In this document: positions 1-7,816 of the stretch, piece by piece
Layout: every line of letters starts with the position of its first letter
How positions within the stretch are numbered: position 1 is the first letter of the stretch
Origin: an uncultured Poribacteria bacterium
GTDB lineage: Bacteria; Poribacteria; WGA-4E; WGA-3G
DNA length: 64,000 nt
Reading direction: 5' to 3'
Assembly: GCA_951813545.1 (NCBI GenBank)
Contig: CATOTL010000001.1
Span: 62,001-126,000, forward strand
Made by a program: the position numbers and the translations under genes
Notes under the pieces: model-generated
Told to the model about the DNA's origin: nothing
The model's database searches: none
Seen by the model: only the letters and a program-made list of their open reading frames with translations

Positions 1-1
1 C

Positions 2-202
2 GTCCTATCAAGTGAGGACGCTGAGGCGTTCCTCGGAGCAAATGCCTTTTTGAATCCAACTCCAGCAAATCTGCGGGCACTTGAATTTCTGAGAAATCCT
101 CCACCACCACCGAGTGAGAATACCGGTCAGGAGACTGAAGAGTTTATAGAATATAATGGCGGAAAACTCTACCCGCCAATATGGCTCTGGACTGCTGATT
201 GA
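2..202 (+). CDS. 3' end of an unknown protein (partial)
   Basis: The frame is open from the window edge to a TGA at 200-202 and gives 66 residues with no start inside the window. It contains a run of five prolines and an acidic stretch (TGQETEEF) and ends in PPIWLWTAD. No family is recognised. The next feature downstream is a terminator-like hairpin and then a mobile element, so the gene has no visible operon partner. Only the reading frame is supported. Confidence 0.4.
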   Translation, partial: VLSSEDAEAFLGANAFLNPTPANLRALEFLRNPPPPPSENTGQETEEFIEYNGGKLYPPIWLWTAD

Positions 203-233
203 ATTGACAGGAAAATGTATAGAGTGTATTGTA

Positions 234-266
234 TATAAAAGAGAAGCCCGCGCGGGAAACGCGGGC
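234..266 (-). terminator. GC-rich hairpin, terminator of a displaced small RNA unit
   Basis: The stem GCCCGCG / CGCGGGC (246-252 and 260-266) is followed on the minus strand by a T-rich run. The same hairpin lies at 12269-12297 and 27703-27734, each time downstream of a promoter that diverges from a winged-helix rep-like gene. Here the promoter half lies at 821-849 and the two halves are separated by an inserted IS200/IS605-type element. Confidence 0.6.
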
Positions 267-300
267 TAACTAACTAACTAACAGGGATCTATCAATAGGG

Positions 301-782
301 TGATAGCACCCAACGCCTAAAGGCGTGGGCTTCGGTTTCGTAGACAGTAGCAGTTTTCCCGAAGGTCAACCGTCTTACGTTGTCTCCACCAGCAGGCGAT
401 TCCCCGTATCCTGAAGTAAGCCGATACTGGGCATATCATGCGGAAACTTTCATGGCTATCCCCGCCTGCCTCGGTCTAATAGACCCAAAAATTGAAAAAG
501 AGGGCAGCAATACAACGTGCGAGATTTCACCTTCGCTCCGAAACTTACGCGCTAACTGCCCAAATACTTTTAGAGTGGTATTGACACTTAACACTTTTTG
601 ACTACCTTTCACAATAGCGGACACCTCCTACACAAAGGTATGTGCAGGGTGAAAGCGGTGTCCAAAGTGTTAGATATAGGATACCACATTTCTCGTGCAA
701 TGTCAACTCCTTTTTGACTTCGCACGAAACATCAATTTAGACCCAAAGCTAAAGCATTGGGCTTTTTAAGGGAGTCCCGTAA
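301..782 (-). mobile_element. Non-autonomous IS200/IS605-type element, copy 1
   Basis: This is one of three near-identical copies of about 482 bp (others at 48298-48779 and 60270-60751). Each end has a subterminal hairpin (ACGCCTAAAGGCGT at one end, CCCAAAGCTAAAGCATTGGG at the other). On the transcribed strand all three follow TTAC, the target type known for IS608-like elements. Inside is a promoter (TTGACA, 17 bp, TATCCT), a strong AGGAGG site and a GTG-started ORF of 58 codons (612-436, minus) that reads LKVFGQLARKFRSEG. A stop is followed by residues resembling a TnpB tail. I read it as an internally deleted tnpB element that must be moved in trans. This copy splits a promoter-terminator unit (821-849 and 234-266). 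Confidence 0.75.
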
Positions 783-814
783 TCCTGAAAGCGAATCGGC
801 AACTTGTAATTGCC

Positions 815-849
815 ACTTTAAGTGTACCCTCTGACAAGAAAAAAGTCAA
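815..849 (-). promoter_or_regulatory. Orphaned divergent promoter of a broken small RNA unit
   Basis: On the minus strand TTGACT (849-844), 17 bp and TACACT (826-821) match the promoters at 12174-12202 and 27829-27801. The predicted transcript would begin with the stem GGCAA...TTGCC and runs into the inserted element at 782. The matching terminator is stranded at 234-266. Confidence 0.5.
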
Positions 850-973
850 GCATTTTTTTCAAGACAGATGTAAACACCGCTAACGCTCGTTAGCAGTGGC
901 AATTAGAGATCGAATGCGCCGCCTCACTTTCCTCCCTTTGATTGATTCCTACAACTTGATAAAGGAATTTATC

Positions 974-1030
974 ATGACGTTAGTAGCCGTCCATAAGGAC
1001 ACCGATGCTCCGCTTTTCAAGAAAAGAGGA
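974..1030 (+). pseudogene. 5' remnant of a winged-helix rep-like gene
   Basis: An ATG at 974 after AAAGGA encodes TLVAVHKDTDAPLF, which matches the N-terminus of the genes at 12106-11069 and 27897-28931 (AALVAVHKDAPIF). The upstream divergent promoter is also conserved. After about 16 codons the match ends and the frame runs into CACATG repeats. This is the broken third copy of that gene. Confidence 0.6.
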
Positions 1031-1075
1031 GACCGTCCAATCAAAAACAGGAAGGCATTTAACCTCTACAGGCAG

Positions 1076-1420
1076 CACATGTGCTGTTGCAGCACACGCA
1101 CACATGAGCGAATATCGCACACGCACACATGAGCGAATATCGCACACGCACACATGTACGACAGCAGCACATTCGCACATGGGTGTCTTGTGCGATCAGA
1201 TTATGCACGATTTTCGGAGGACACCCAAAGAGTATTAGAACTCTTAGACCTATATCGGGGCGGTGGCTCCTTTCCGTTCCGAGTAACAGGACGGCACGTA
1301 CCCCCGAACCACCACGAGGTTCTTTTACTGACAATCGGTCTGTAACGAATCCTGAAATCCAACGTTTTATCTCTATGAGCAATAGCAGCACATGTGCGAA
1401 AGCTGCACAATAGCACATGG
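1076..1420. repeat. CACATG-rich iterated repeats upstream of parA
   Basis: The palindrome GCACATGTGC and variants of GCACACGCACACATG recur here. Positions 1095-1165 hold near-perfect tandem units of about 25 bp spaced by GAGCGAATATC, and a further cluster (AGCAGCACATGTGCGAA) at 1384-1418 ends directly at the parA ribosome-binding site. Related single units lie at 15896-15955, 18262-18300 and 63420-63472. Iterated palindromes beside a ParA/RHH pair are where a plasmid centromere or partition operator is normally found. That role is an inference. Confidence 0.6.
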
Positions 1421-1432
1421 AGGTATTATTCC

Positions 1433-2053
1433 ATGAAAACAGTAGCGATCCTGTCCCGGAAAGGCGGGACAGGGAAAACAACCCTCGCCGTGCATCTATC
1501 GGTTGCGGCGGAACGTGCGGGACACACCACCGCTTTGATAGACCTCGATCCGCAGGCGAGCGCGGTCAGCTGGAGCGATAAACGTGAGGGTGGGACCCCA
1601 GCCGTTATTTCCGCGCACTCATCGCGACTCCCCGACCTTTTGGCGACCGCCGAACAAAGCGGCGTGGACTTGGCGATTATCGATACCGCCGCGCACGCCG
1701 AAACATCTGCCCTCGCTGCGGCGCGCGCCGCCACCCTCGCCTTGATCCCCTGCAGACCCGCGAGTCTGGATCTATTAGCAATCGGAGCCACCGTCGATGT
1801 CGTGAAGCTTGCGAAGGTCCCAGCGTATGTCGTCTTCAACGGTGCCCCCGCACGTGGGAATCTAACGAACGAAGCGCGCCGCGCCGTAGAGGCTTACGAT
1901 GTCCCCTGTGCTCCGTGTTCAATCGGACAGCGGATAGCGTTCGTTCACGCCTTGATAGATGGATTGACCGTCCAAGAAGCCGAACCGACTGGGAAAGCCA
2001 GCCACGAGATCAACGCGCTCTACGCGTATCTCGCAAACGAGATAGAGGTATAG
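1433..2053 (+). CDS. parA: ParA-family partition ATPase
   Basis: This 206-residue protein has the deviant Walker A motif of the ParA/MinD family (SRKGGTGKTTLA, about residues 7-18), LIDLDPQASAVSW near residue 40 and LAIIDTAAHAE near residue 80. It lacks an N-terminal helix-turn-helix, as in short type Ib plasmid ParA proteins. ParA ATPases move plasmid copies apart by binding nucleoid DNA and a centromere-bound partner. The start is chosen at the ATG preceded by GGAGG (1419-1423); a longer frame begins inside the repeats. The next gene follows after 3 bp and is its likely partner. CACATG palindromes just upstream may be the operator or centromere. Confidence 0.88.
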   Translation: MKTVAILSRKGGTGKTTLAVHLSVAAERAGHTTALIDLDPQASAVSWSDKREGGTPAVISAHSSRLPDLLATAEQSGVDLAIIDTAAHAETSALAAARAATLALIPCRPASLDLLAIGATVDVVKLAKVPAYVVFNGAPARGNLTNEARRAVEAYDVPCAPCSIGQRIAFVHALIDGLTVQEAEPTGKASHEINALYAYLANEIEV

Positions 2054-2056
2054 TAT

Positions 2057-2344
2057 ATGCCAGCAAAAACACAACTTAAAGATTTATTGAGTGGATACGG
2101 ACAGGAAACAGAGAAGCAAACACCGCCGGTCTTACCGGAAACATCGAACGTCATCGCTGCACCGCCGGGACCCGATGTCCCGCCCTCACGCCGCGGCAAG
2201 CGACACATATCGGGATACTTTGATTCTGAAGTCTATCGGCAGGTAAAGATTATCTGCGCTGAAGATGAGAAGACGGTTCAGGAGATATTGGGCGAGGCGT
2301 TGAATGCGTTGTTTGTCAACCGCGGCAAACCGCCAATCGCGTGA
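2057..2344 (+). CDS. Small ribbon-helix-helix partner of ParA
   Basis: This is a 95-residue protein with a flexible proline-rich N-terminal half and a C-terminal domain (about residues 45-95) starting RGKRHISGYFDSEVYRQVK. A short beta-strand followed by two amphipathic helices is the layout of ribbon-helix-helix proteins such as ParG and CopG. In type Ib partition systems the gene after parA encodes the centromere-binding protein that also represses the operon. The 3-bp spacing supports co-transcription. The fold is inferred from pattern, not from an alignment. An antitoxin role is less likely because no toxin gene follows. Confidence 0.65.
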   Translation: MPAKTQLKDLLSGYGQETEKQTPPVLPETSNVIAAPPGPDVPPSRRGKRHISGYFDSEVYRQVKIICAEDEKTVQEILGEALNALFVNRGKPPIA

Positions 2345-2346
2345 TA

Positions 2347-2575
2347 GACCCCTTGCTAAAGCATAGGGGCTTCCGCAATCTTAGACGACGGAAGCATTTG
2401 TGGAATTCAGAAGCGGACTGGTCGCTTCAACGGCGCAGCCGACAATTTTGTTAGACAAAACAATCGGTCTTACAACACCTAACCCAAAGGAAGCTACCCC
2501 TTCCTTAAGAATGTTGATAGCAGCGTTGTGGTCGCGGTCAAGGTGCGTATCACGCCTACCGTGTTACGCTACTAT
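2347..2575 (-). pseudogene. tnpB: 3' fragment of a tnpB gene with element-end hairpin
   Basis: Read on the minus strand, the stretch ending at a TAA (2383-2381) encodes LDRDHNAAINILKEG, the third RuvC motif of TnpB, and then a normal TnpB tail (SFGLGVVRPIVL). The frame breaks upstream at a TAA, so only about 60 codons remain. Downstream of the stop, the hairpin GCCCCTATGCTTTAGCAAGG (2347-2370) is the kind of subterminal structure that ends IS200/IS605 elements. It is not derived from the intact tnpB copies at 7.8 and 55.2 kb, whose tails differ. Confidence 0.7.
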
Positions 2576-2585
2576 GCCCTAAACA

Positions 2586-2758
2586 ATTCCATCCTTTTTT
2601 AACGCTTCGCCTTTCTTTTTATTGTTAAACAACAAAAACCGGAGGCTTCCCATTCTTTAAAAAGGTGCTTGGATGCATGTTGTTTAACTATTTTAATATA
2701 TACTTTTAAATGTTTTAAGGGTGCTACGAACTCATGCCACACCTGTGTTTTCGGATTT
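2586..2758. other. AT-rich stretch next to the iterons
   Basis: No gene is visible. The DNA is AT-rich (TTTAATATATACTTTTAAATG near 2690), as expected for an origin unwinding region. Positions 2690-2760 resemble 25920-25990, so the stretch was duplicated together with part of an origin. Confidence 0.4.
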
Positions 2759-3062
2759 TAAGGTGAGTGTTTATATCGCTAAAGGTGAGTGTTTATATCG
2801 CTAAAGGTGAGTGTTTATATCGTTTAAGGTGTAGGTTTATGGGGGAAAAGGTGAGTGTTTATATCGGACATCTGAAAACAGGCTTTCTAACTTGCTCGCC
2901 CCATGTCATCGCTAAAGGTGAGTGCTTATATTTCTAAAGGTGTAGGTTTATGGGGAAGCGTCTGAAAATCCCTGAAAACCTACTGATGGCAATGGTAAAA
3001 TATGGGATTTCTGAGGTTTAAGGTGAGTATTTATATCACTAAAGGTGAGTATTTAATTTACA
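2759..3062. repeat. Iteron array, probable replication origin
   Basis: About nine direct repeats of AAGGTGAGTGTTTATATCG or a variant occur at about 2760, 2782, 2803, 2826, 2848, 2915, 2936, 3020 and 3041. The clustered ones are spaced 21-22 bp, two helical turns, so they face one side of the DNA. Two units (2826, 2936) have the variant AAGGTGTAGGTTTATGGGG. The array sits between an AT-rich stretch and a Rep_3 initiator gene, the standard layout of an iteron plasmid origin. The last units probably also serve as operator for the rep promoter. Confidence 0.85.
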
Positions 3063-3107
3063 AAAACTATCTTTTATGATAGAATCTACTTAAGGAGGGT
3101 GTATCTC

Positions 3108-4412
3108 ATGAATTTAGCGAAAATCAATGAAGTTATAAAAGCAAGCCCAGCGATTCAGATTCAGAGTCGGCTTTCGCTTTTACAGCGGCGGGCGTGGAAT
3201 GTGTTGCTGGCGAATGCCTACAATGAACTCCCAGATAAAGACATCCATAGTGTAAGTATCGTTGAATTAGCGGCGAAACTGAGGTTCGGCGATGGGAATC
3301 AGGAATATCTAAAGGAGATGTTAAAGTCAATTGTTGATTGCAAGGTGGAATGGAACGTTCTCGGCAAGGACAAAAAGGAAGAATGGGGCGTAGCGAGCCT
3401 ATTAGCGGAGGTGCGTATCCGAGATGGCATCTGTTTCTACCAATTTCCGCATACATTGCGGCTGAAACTCCACAACCCTCGCGTTTACGCCAAACTCAAC
3501 TTACGCCTGCAAAACCGATTCAAAAGTCGATATGCCTTGGTTTTATGGGAAATCTGTTTTGATTATTTTGATACTGAACGCAACCAAGGCGAAACACCAT
3601 TTATCCCATTGGAAACTTTCAAATCGTTAATGGGTTTAGAGGAAACAGATTATCCTGTGTTCAAAGTTCTCAACCGGGATCTCATCAAACCCGCCGTCAA
3701 GGAGATTAACGACTTGACAGACTTTCATGTTGAAGTCGAACAGAAACGTATCGGACGTCCGGTTGCCGAACTCAAATTCCGAATCACGAGAGTCAAGCAG
3801 ATCCCGATTAATGAGTCAGTGTTCCCGGATATAGAGAACCTGCCGCCTGTTGCCCTCGAACTCGTCCAAGCGGAGATTGATCGGAAAATGGCACTACAAA
3901 TCGCTGATGCTGAGTGGGATTTCGTTAACGCCCAAAAGTTGCCCACGCCCGGCACCTACCCCGATTTTCTGGCATACATCGCCGAGAAGATTGAGATATC
4001 GCTCCATGCGACAGAGGTCAAGAATCGTGCGGGTTTTATCGTTGAAGCGATCCGTGAGAACTATCAAGACCCAGCCGTGCAAAAGGCACGCGAGACACGC
4101 GCCGAGAAAACCAGAGAAAAGGAACTTGAGGATTTGACGGCAGAATTCAGAATCAAGCGAGACAATATCCTCCGACAAGCCGTCCATGCCGACCCGGAAC
4201 TCGTTGCGCGCGCAGCGGAAAAGATCACATCTTACATGATCCAAGAACGGCTCCTTGAACACGACTCCGCGATGACGGCATACCAGAAAGGCGGGATGGT
4301 CAAGGCGGAGATTGACGGCATCCTCGCTGCTGAGTTCTGTCAGGAGTTGTTAGCCCCTGTGATTGCAGCGTATGAGGACGAAAAGGCGAGAATCTTAGGA
4401 AACGTCGGGTAA
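3108..4412 (+). CDS. rep: Rep_3-family plasmid replication initiator
   Basis: This 434-residue protein binds iterons and opens the origin. The N-terminal 220 residues have the paired winged-helix pattern of the Rep_3 (RepB/RepE/Pi) family: LSLLQRRAWNVLLANA near residue 25, FYQFPHTLRLKL near residue 110, and LQNRFKSRYALVLWEICFD near residue 130, followed by the second domain (FKVLNRDLIKPAVKEIN). The C-terminal half is longer than usual, rich in Lys and Glu and probably helical. The start is the ATG after AGGAGGG (3093-3099). A GTG at 3099 overlaps that site and is rejected. The iterons just upstream fit autoregulation. Confidence 0.9.
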   Translation: MNLAKINEVIKASPAIQIQSRLSLLQRRAWNVLLANAYNELPDKDIHSVSIVELAAKLRFGDGNQEYLKEMLKSIVDCKVEWNVLGKDKKEEWGVASLLAEVRIRDGICFYQFPHTLRLKLHNPRVYAKLNLRLQNRFKSRYALVLWEICFDYFDTERNQGETPFIPLETFKSLMGLEETDYPVFKVLNRDLIKPAVKEINDLTDFHVEVEQKRIGRPVAELKFRITRVKQIPINESVFPDIENLPPVALELVQAEIDRKMALQIADAEWDFVNAQKLPTPGTYPDFLAYIAEKIEISLHATEVKNRAGFIVEAIRENYQDPAVQKARETRAEKTREKELEDLTAEFRIKRDNILRQAVHADPELVARAAEKITSYMIQERLLEHDSAMTAYQKGGMVKAEIDGILAAEFCQELLAPVIAAYEDEKARILGNVG

Positions 4413-4639
4413 AGGTTCACCGTAGCAAAACATATTCAAAAATAACGACGTATTCCATTGGTTGATTTCATTCCTTATCGCAAGCGGGCAGAAATAGCAT
4501 GCGACGCTCATAGGCGTACCACTGAATAGGTTAGGAGAATCCTACCACAGATCGCCTACAAAATCAATTTGATACTTTCTGGGGTGTGTGTAAATATTTT
4601 GGCAGCGTTCCCGTATAGAGGAAGTTTTCCCCTGAAAGA

Positions 4640-4830
4640 TACCTCGTCAAAACACATAGCACTCCGCTGGAGTGCAGCTACCGACACTGCTTATTTCTAT
4701 AGACATATCACGCCTCTGGCGTGAAGACATCTTTATCTATAAAGATACCTCTTTGCTCCAGCGGAGCAACATGTCTATAGCAAAGACAAGGAACCCTCTC
4801 GCACTCCAGCGGAGTGCTATGTAAGAAGCA
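4640..4830. repeat. Cluster of short hairpin repeats (CTATAGACATA family)
   Basis: Four hairpins lie here: CACTCCGCTGGAGTG, CACGCCTCTGGCGTG, GCTCCAGCGGAGC and GCACTCCAGCGGAGTGC. They are embedded in common arms, TTTCTATAGACATAT on one side and ACATAGC on the other, in alternating orientation. The same family occurs at about 7070-7290, 7575-7605, 9150-9420, 12640-12990, 27060-27500 and 59150-59320. The arrangement resembles REP/BIME elements. The rest of 4413-5118 shows no gene apart from the duplicated integrase end. Confidence 0.7.
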
Positions 4831-4966
4831 TTAGAAAACGATGGGACGAAGTTTAGGGGCAAAAACTTTACACACCCATTATTCGCACTAAGTTCATTTT
4901 CTGTGTCCTTTCGTGGTTTGGTGTTTCTGTCGCGGTATAGCTGCATGTGTATCCTATCGTGACTTG

Positions 4967-5010
4967 CCGTCTTTGAAGCGTGCGATTGCGCCGCGCTCTG
5001 CGAACTGGGC
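4967..5010. repeat. Left copy of a 44-bp direct repeat (duplicated integrase 3' end)
   Basis: These 44 bp match 6009-6052 at 42 positions. The right copy is the 3' end of the tyrosine recombinase gene. The left copy therefore encodes the same C-terminus (FAERGAIARFKDGK on the minus strand) without the rest of the gene. The two copies bracket 5011-6008, which holds the NDT/TIR-like gene and its small partner. Duplication of an integrase gene end is expected if the crossover site lies there, or if a tandem copy decayed. Confidence 0.75.
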
Positions 5011-5118
5011 TAAAGTATCAAAGGAATAGAAAATTCATGAAGTTCGTGGTATAATTAAAGAAAAAGTGCTAAAATCATTTCGACGAAACTGAAAAACGTG
5101 TGAAACTGATGGGAATTT

Positions 5119-5769
5119 ATGGAATCATCCAGACATACTGATAATGTCTTTATCAACTGTCCATTCGATTCAGATTACAAACCTTTGTTCGATGCAATAG
5201 TATTTACGGTTCACGATTGCGGTTTTATTCCCCGTTGTGCACTTGAAGAAGGAGATGCAAGCCAAGTTCGAATTGATAAGATTTACAATATTATTGCTGA
5301 CTGCCGTTATGGAGTTCATGATATATCTAGAACGGAATTAGATGAAAATTCGGGTCTCCCTCGGTTTAATATGCCTTTGGAATTGGGTATTTTTCTCGGG
5401 GCGAAGAGGTTTGGAGCGGAAGAACACGGAAGAAAAAAGTGTCTTGTAATGGATAGAGAACAGTACAGGTATCAAAAATTTATTTCGGATATTGCGGGTC
5501 AAGATGTTCCGTCTCACAACAATAGTCCTGAAGAAGTTGTGAAGGTCGTCCGAGATTGGCTTCTTACCGCATCGGAGCGTCGGACAATTCCCAGTGGAAG
5601 CACTATTTGGAGTCACTATCAGGATTTTCTGATGGATTCACCTCAAATTGCACAAAGGTTTCAGCTGGAGGTTGAAGATCTTATCTTCAATGATTATACT
5701 TTCATTGTTGCGGAATGGTTGACAGCACAGACAAGTCATACATCGCGACATGTTCAAGGAGGTAATTAG
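5119..5769 (+). CDS. NDT/TIR-like protein, candidate nucleotide-acting defence effector
   Basis: This 216-residue protein starts VFINCPFDSDYKPLFDAI and has ADCRYGVHDISR near residue 75 and NMPLELGIFLGAKRFG near residue 92, then KKCLVMD and FISDIAGQDV. A strand-loop-acidic layout with a (P)LELG glutamate is the signature of nucleoside 2-deoxyribosyltransferase-like and TIR-like folds, in which the glutamate attacks the N-glycosidic bond of nucleosides or NAD. I recall this FINCPFD family as widespread and uncharacterised. A TATAAT box lies at 5050-5055 with a weak -35. The next gene starts 2 bp after its stop. The fold call is moderate; the defence role is inference from fold and position. Confidence 0.6.
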   Translation: MESSRHTDNVFINCPFDSDYKPLFDAIVFTVHDCGFIPRCALEEGDASQVRIDKIYNIIADCRYGVHDISRTELDENSGLPRFNMPLELGIFLGAKRFGAEEHGRKKCLVMDREQYRYQKFISDIAGQDVPSHNNSPEEVVKVVRDWLLTASERRTIPSGSTIWSHYQDFLMDSPQIAQRFQLEVEDLIFNDYTFIVAEWLTAQTSHTSRHVQGGN

Positions 5770-5770
5770 A

Positions 5771-5968
5771 ATGGCGAAGCAGACAAAACAGAGGACCGTC
5801 AAATATCCTCCCAAGAAAGGAAATCTCCCAAGAAAGGAAGTTAAGCGGGTAGTTAAAGAGGTTGTTGATGCGGGGCGTAAACACACAGCACCTAAGCCTT
5901 CAACGACAAACTCTCCTCAAACTCCGTCCAAGTCCGGAACTTTGTCTAAACCAAAGAACACCAGATAG
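5771..5968 (+). CDS. Small basic protein co-transcribed with the NDT/TIR-like gene
   Basis: The ATG at 5771 is preceded by GGAGGT (5758-5763), which lies inside the end of the upstream gene, so translation is probably coupled. The 65 residues are strongly basic (KQTKQRTVKYPPKKG, RKEVKRVVKEVV) with a Ser/Thr/Pro/Lys-rich disordered tail. No family is recognised. It could bind nucleic acid or regulate the upstream protein. Both genes lie between the 44-bp direct repeats and appear to have moved as a unit. Confidence 0.6.
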   Translation: MAKQTKQRTVKYPPKKGNLPRKEVKRVVKEVVDAGRKHTAPKPSTTNSPQTPSKSGTLSKPKNTR

Positions 5969-6001
5969 TTTTGCTCTAAGTCTATCATTGGGAAGATCCT
6001 T

Positions 6002-6976
6002 TTATTTCCCGTCTTTGAAGCGTGCGATTGCGCCGCGCGCGGCGAACTGGGCGCGGGCATAGTGCGCCGGCATCCCCGGATCTTTCCACCGACCCGCTAC
6101 CTGAATATCGACAAGAGACGCGCCCACCTGTGCCAAAGCCACAGCCGATCCAATCCGTAGAGAGTGTCCCGACACCTTATCCGTCAGCCCGACCCTCGCA
6201 GCACAGCTCTTAATAATCTTCCGCACACCGTCGTCCGTGAGTTTAGACGGCTCACCCGTCTCTTTGTCTTTGTAGAGGTTATCCCCGCGGGCAGTCATAC
6301 GCCGAAAGAGATACCCTTCCTCCAGCTCCGACCGTTCAAGCCATTGCCCGACGATCTGGCGCGTGTCCTCGCAGAGATAGAGGTGTTCGCCCGAACCCTC
6401 CTGATCCGTCTTGGAGAACCGGAGCCGTAGTGTGTTGTCTTCAAGGTCGGATATACGAAGCTCCGTCACCTCGGAAATACGGAGCAGCCCGTCGGACATG
6501 ACACGGAATATCGCAGAGTTGCGGAGTCCGCGGCGCGTGTCGTCTGCCTCCTGAACCGCGCAGATCCGCTCTACGTCCCGCCACGTGAGTCCGTTCCGCT
6601 GACCACGTCCTCGGTCGCGACCCTCTCGACGGATACCCGATAGTGTCGCCGCCGTGATAGACATTTCAACCGGCTGTCCGCCATTTTGGTGCTTGAGCAA
6701 CCACTTCACCGCGGAAACGACAATACTGATTGTCCCCGGTGCTTTCCCCTCGTCGAATAGGTGCGTGATATATTCAGCCAGTAATCCATCCCGGATCTCG
6801 CGCCCCTGGCACCAACCTTGAAATTGTTTCAGCGCCTGCCGACGATTCCGCATCGTGTTTTCGGCAAAGGACTTTTCAATCAGCTCGGCTGTCGGCTCTG
6901 GTATCAATTCCGCAGTCGTTTCGGATGAAGGGACGATAGTGGTTTGCTGTCTTTCTTCCGTCTTTTCATTTTTCAT
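6002..6976 (-). CDS. Tyrosine recombinase / integrase
   Basis: This 324-residue protein has an N-terminal SAM-like core-binding domain (TMRNRRQALKQFQGWCQGR, about residues 40-60) and a C-terminal catalytic domain. Visible catalytic positions are Arg in GLLRISEVTELR, His and Arg in SGHSLRIGSAVALA, the downstream GRWKDP (third-histidine position replaced by Trp, common in the family) and Tyr in PAHYARAQ. Such enzymes resolve plasmid dimers or integrate elements by a covalent 3'-phosphotyrosine intermediate. The gene stands alone. Its last 44 bp are duplicated at 4967-5010, which suggests that the crossover site overlaps its 3' end. Confidence 0.88.
   Translation of the reverse strand: MKNEKTEERQQTTIVPSSETTAELIPEPTAELIEKSFAENTMRNRRQALKQFQGWCQGREIRDGLLAEYITHLFDEGKAPGTISIVVSAVKWLLKHQNGGQPVEMSITAATLSGIRREGRDRGRGQRNGLTWRDVERICAVQEADDTRRGLRNSAIFRVMSDGLLRISEVTELRISDLEDNTLRLRFSKTDQEGSGEHLYLCEDTRQIVGQWLERSELEEGYLFRRMTARGDNLYKDKETGEPSKLTDDGVRKIIKSCAARVGLTDKVSGHSLRIGSAVALAQVGASLVDIQVAGRWKDPGMPAHYARAQFAARGAIARFKDGK
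6009..6052. repeat. Right copy of the 44-bp direct repeat
   Basis: This is the 3' coding end of the tyrosine recombinase and matches 4967-5010 at 42 of 44 positions. Similarity stops abruptly on the coding side at 6053. Confidence 0.75.
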
Positions 6977-7104
6977 ACGAACCCCCTTGTATCTGCGGAT
7001 AAATCTCTATATCGGTGCTGTTGATAATTGCATACTATGGTTTGGACAATTTTTAATTTTTAAACATAGCACGCCGCTGGAGTGCAGGACTGGATGCTAT
7101 TTCT

Positions 7105-7415
7105 GGATGCTATTTCTATAGACATATTGCTCCGCTGGAGCAAAGCCCCAGAACCTATCAAGGTGCCAGACGCAATCAATATGGAACTAACGATACCCAA
7201 CATTACGATGTCTCCTCACGCCAGGGGCGTGATATGTCTATAGAAATAGCATGCGCAGGGGCCCGCACGCCAGGGGCGTGCTATGTCAAGATGCCCCTTT
7301 TGGCCATAAACGCGCTTTTCAGTGAGTTATCCCCACCCCAAAACTATCAGGAAAATAGAGGCACGCTTGAAAACACCACGCGAGGCCGACAGAAACTCTC
7401 CAAACTATAGTATAT
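7105..7415. repeat. 310-bp interspersed element, copy 1
   Basis: About 310 bp here are almost identical to 59148-59456, where the same unit interrupts a CRISPR array. It begins at GCTATTTCTATAGACATA, contains hairpins of the CTATAGACATA family (GCTCCGCTGGAGC, CACGCCAGGGGCGTG) and ends at AACTCTCCAAACTATAGTAT. The outer ends CTATAGACAT and ACTATAG are a short imperfect inverted pair. It has no coding capacity and behaves like a miniature mobile unit. The rest of 6977-7645 holds a further hairpin (7575-7605) and no gene. Confidence 0.6.
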
Positions 7416-7712
7416 CCTATTATACCACATTTTTCTTTTTTATTCAACACTTATCGCAAAGTATAGAATGAAAAATAACTGAAATTATTTAACGCTATCG
7501 CCGCAATTCGGATACGGCTTTTTGTTCAAACATAGCAAGCCGAAGAAAGTGCGAGAAAGAAACGCTTCTTTTTCTATAGACATGTTGCTCCGCTGGAGCA
7601 AAGAGCAGCACTGATCGCTAATTGCTAACCGCTAACACCCTCTCACCTAATCTTCGGGCAGGAAGTCCAATGCTTTAGCCTTGGGAGGAATGCCCGCTCC
7701 TATGTTTTTTCT

Positions 7713-7741
7713 TTGACATTGCTATCAAATTTTGGTATAAT
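7713..7741 (+). promoter_or_regulatory. tnpB promoter
   Basis: TTGACA (7713-7718), 17 bp, TATAAT (7736-7741). This is a perfect consensus pair inside the mobile element, and it is repeated at 55115-55143 in the second copy. Confidence 0.8.
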
Positions 7742-7816
7742 ATTAGTATCGTGTTGGCAAGCATACACAGCATTGTCGCTTGACAATGTGCTTGCCTCCC
7801 AGTGTGTAGGGGATAA

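Noticed and set aside
980..1481. Cys/His/Val-rich ORFs across the CACATG repeats
   Set aside because: Low-complexity translations of tandem repeats, with no start signal and no conservation.
5119..5968. Classical toxin-antitoxin pair
   Set aside because: The first protein is larger than typical toxins and has an NDT/TIR-like pattern; the small basic protein lacks an antitoxin DNA-binding fold. It remains possible but unsupported.
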